A stretch of DNA of 64,000 nucleotides. Origin: CAVWCW01 sp963753615. Lineage in GTDB: Bacteria; Pseudomonadota; Gammaproteobacteria; Chromatiales; Chromatiaceae. Made by a program: the position numbers and the translations under genes. The DNA lies in assembly GCA_963753615.1 (NCBI GenBank), contig CAVWCW010000022.1, positions 14,289 through 78,288 on the forward strand, in the 5' to 3' direction. Positions within the stretch are counted from its first letter, which is position 1. Each line of letters begins with the position of its first letter. Of the stretch, positions 63,056 through 64,000 are shown one piece after another. The notes below the pieces were generated by a model. It worked only from the letters and a program-made list of their open reading frames with translations. It did not search any database and was not told the DNA's origin.

Positions 63056-63604
63056 ATGCTGAGCGCCATCGCCGCCATCTCCGGCCTGTGTCTGGTATTC
63101 GGCCTGGTGCTGGGCTATTCGGCGCGTCGCTTCCGGGTCGAGGGCGACCCGGTGGCGGACCAGATCGATGACCTGCTGCCCCAGACCCAATGCGGCCAGT
63201 GTGGCTTTGCCGGCTGCCGTCCCTATGCCGACGCCATGGCCCGTGGCGAGGCCGAGATCAACCGCTGCCCGCCGGGCGGCGAGACCACCATCATCGCCCT
63301 GGCCGACCTGTTGGGTCGAGATGTGATCGCCCTGGACGCGGAACGGGGCGAGGAAAAACCCAAGGCGGTTGCCGTGATCGACGAACAGGCCTGCATCGGC
63401 TGCACCCTGTGCATCCAGGCCTGCCCGGTCGACGCCATCCTGGGAGCAGCCAAGCGCATGCACACGGTGATCGCCGACGAATGCACCGGGTGCGAGCTGT
63501 GCCTGCCCCCCTGCCCCGTGGACTGCATCCATATGCAGCCGGTCGGGATCTATATCGACAACTGGAAGTGGCCCTACCCCCAGGCCACGGCCGACGCTCG
63601 CTGA
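63056..63604 (+). CDS. rsxB: Electron transport complex subunit RsxB/RnfB (ferredoxin-like)
   Basis: The 182 residues open with a membrane anchor (AAISGLCLVFGLVLGYSA). A cluster motif (TQCGQCGFAGC and CPPGG) follows, then two [4Fe-4S] ferredoxin motifs, ACIGCTLCIQACPVDA and ECTGCELCLPPCPVDCI. It is the electron-wiring subunit of the Rsx/Rnf complex. It starts one base after the rsxA stop. Confidence 0.97.
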   Translation: MLSAIAAISGLCLVFGLVLGYSARRFRVEGDPVADQIDDLLPQTQCGQCGFAGCRPYADAMARGEAEINRCPPGGETTIIALADLLGRDVIALDAERGEEKPKAVAVIDEQACIGCTLCIQACPVDAILGAAKRMHTVIADECTGCELCLPPCPVDCIHMQPVGIYIDNWKWPYPQATADAR

Positions 63605-63614
63605 GGCCGCCGGA

Positions 63615-64000
63615 ATGCAACCCAGGTCCGACCGCAACCGCAAGCTGTGGCAGTTCCACGGCGGGCTGCACTTGGACGACCACAAGGCCGAGTCCACCGG
63701 CGAGCCGATAGAATCCGTACCTCTGGCCCGGCGCCTGATCCTGCCGCTGCAGCAACACATCGGGGCCGCTGCCGACTCCCTGGTAGCGGTGGGAGAGACC
63801 GTGCTCAAGGGTCAACCCATCGCCCGCCCGGAAGGCTATATCAGCGCCGGCCTGCACGCGCCCAGCTCGGGCCGGGTGCTGGCCATCGAGGACCACCCGG
63901 TAGCCCACCCCTCGGGCCTGAGCGCCCCCTGCATCCTGATCGAAACCGACGGCGAGGAACGTTGGGTCGAACTGCCGGCTCCCCTTGACGACTTCCTCAA
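63615..64000 (+). CDS. rsxC: Electron transport complex subunit RsxC/RnfC, N-terminal part (3' end outside window)
   Basis: From the ATG at 63615, ten bases after the rsxB stop, the frame runs open to the end of the window (128 codons). It reads KLWQFHGGLHLDDHKAEST, then ARRLILPLQQHIGAAAD, VGETVLKGQPIARPEGYISA and LHAPSSGRVLAIEDHPVAHP. This is the RnfC N-terminal domain with its glycine-rich loop and a barrel-sandwich lipoyl-like fold. The NADH/FMN- and [4Fe-4S]-binding parts would follow. Its coupling to rsxA and rsxB confirms the rsxABC order. Confidence 0.95.
   Translation, partial: MQPRSDRNRKLWQFHGGLHLDDHKAESTGEPIESVPLARRLILPLQQHIGAAADSLVAVGETVLKGQPIARPEGYISAGLHAPSSGRVLAIEDHPVAHPSGLSAPCILIETDGEERWVELPAPLDDFL

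Overview
The window is most likely chromosomal DNA of a high-GC gammaproteobacterium. It carries gammaproteobacterial versions of GshA, FabA, RfaH, Hda, DUF2066 and DUF2069 proteins, TamA/TamB and RsxA/B/C, in orders typical of that class: arsC-wrbA-DUF2069-hda, DUF2066 next to a CDP-alcohol transferase and purM-purN, and metG followed by rsxABC. The rubrerythrin / Fe-S oxidoreductase / DUF3501 operon and paired periplasmic thioredoxins would suit a sulfur-oxidising or Chromatiales-like lineage, but that placement is inference. I saw no tRNA, rRNA, CRISPR array, prophage or intact transposase.

Layout. 0-5.6 kb: end of an EAL protein, nudB, a periplasmic binding protein, aspS, a zinc-ribbon protein and an SDR. 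5.6-7.2 kb: lower-GC non-conserved DNA with a small ORF and the first copy of a ~245-bp dispersed repeat. 7.2-19.7 kb: gshA, periplasmic thioredoxin, PBP7-like endopeptidase, prc, an overlapping YjbQ/M48-TPR/NUDIX operon, glk, htpX, rfaH and a CpsB-type phosphatase. 19.8-23.1 kb: proS broken by at least ten small indels, fabA behind a three-hairpin leader element, the second 245-bp repeat and a His-rich secreted protein. 23.2-26.7 kb: peroxide-defence block (oxyR, rubrerythrin, Fe-S oxidoreductase, DUF3501) with a recognisable OxyR operator. 27-35.5 kb: cpdA (behind a second three-hairpin element), sfsA, acylphosphatase, efflux adaptor, a frameshifted TolC-like gene, two thioredoxins, arsC, wrbA, DUF2069, hda. 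35.5-40.4 kb: accessory stretch with a cyclase remnant, a possible Fur-controlled secreted protein and a di-heme cytochrome c peroxidase. 40.5-47 kb: lipid and purine genes, a methyltransferase, dCMP deaminase, thyA and ung. 47-51.9 kb: lower-GC accessory island between two identical 25-bp terminator hairpins, holding remnants that look like REP/RAYT elements, a Cys-rich secreted protein and a 677-residue propeller-plus-helix protein of unknown function. 52-64 kb: mrp, FMN reductase, tamB, tamA, metG and rsxA, rsxB and the start of rsxC.

Functionally the window is mostly housekeeping: dTMP supply and uracil exclusion (dCMP deaminase, thyA, ung), purine synthesis (purM, purN), outer-membrane assembly (tamA, tamB, M48 protease), thiol/peroxide homeostasis (gshA, oxyR, rubrerythrin, thioredoxins) and electron transport (rsxABC). 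Several genes that should be intact (proS, tamB, the TolC-like gene, mrp, the FMN reductase) carry frameshifts whose flanking protein sequence is still well conserved, so part of this sequence probably contains indel errors. Products, residues and sites below were read directly from the sequence and compared with remembered family features; no database search was run.
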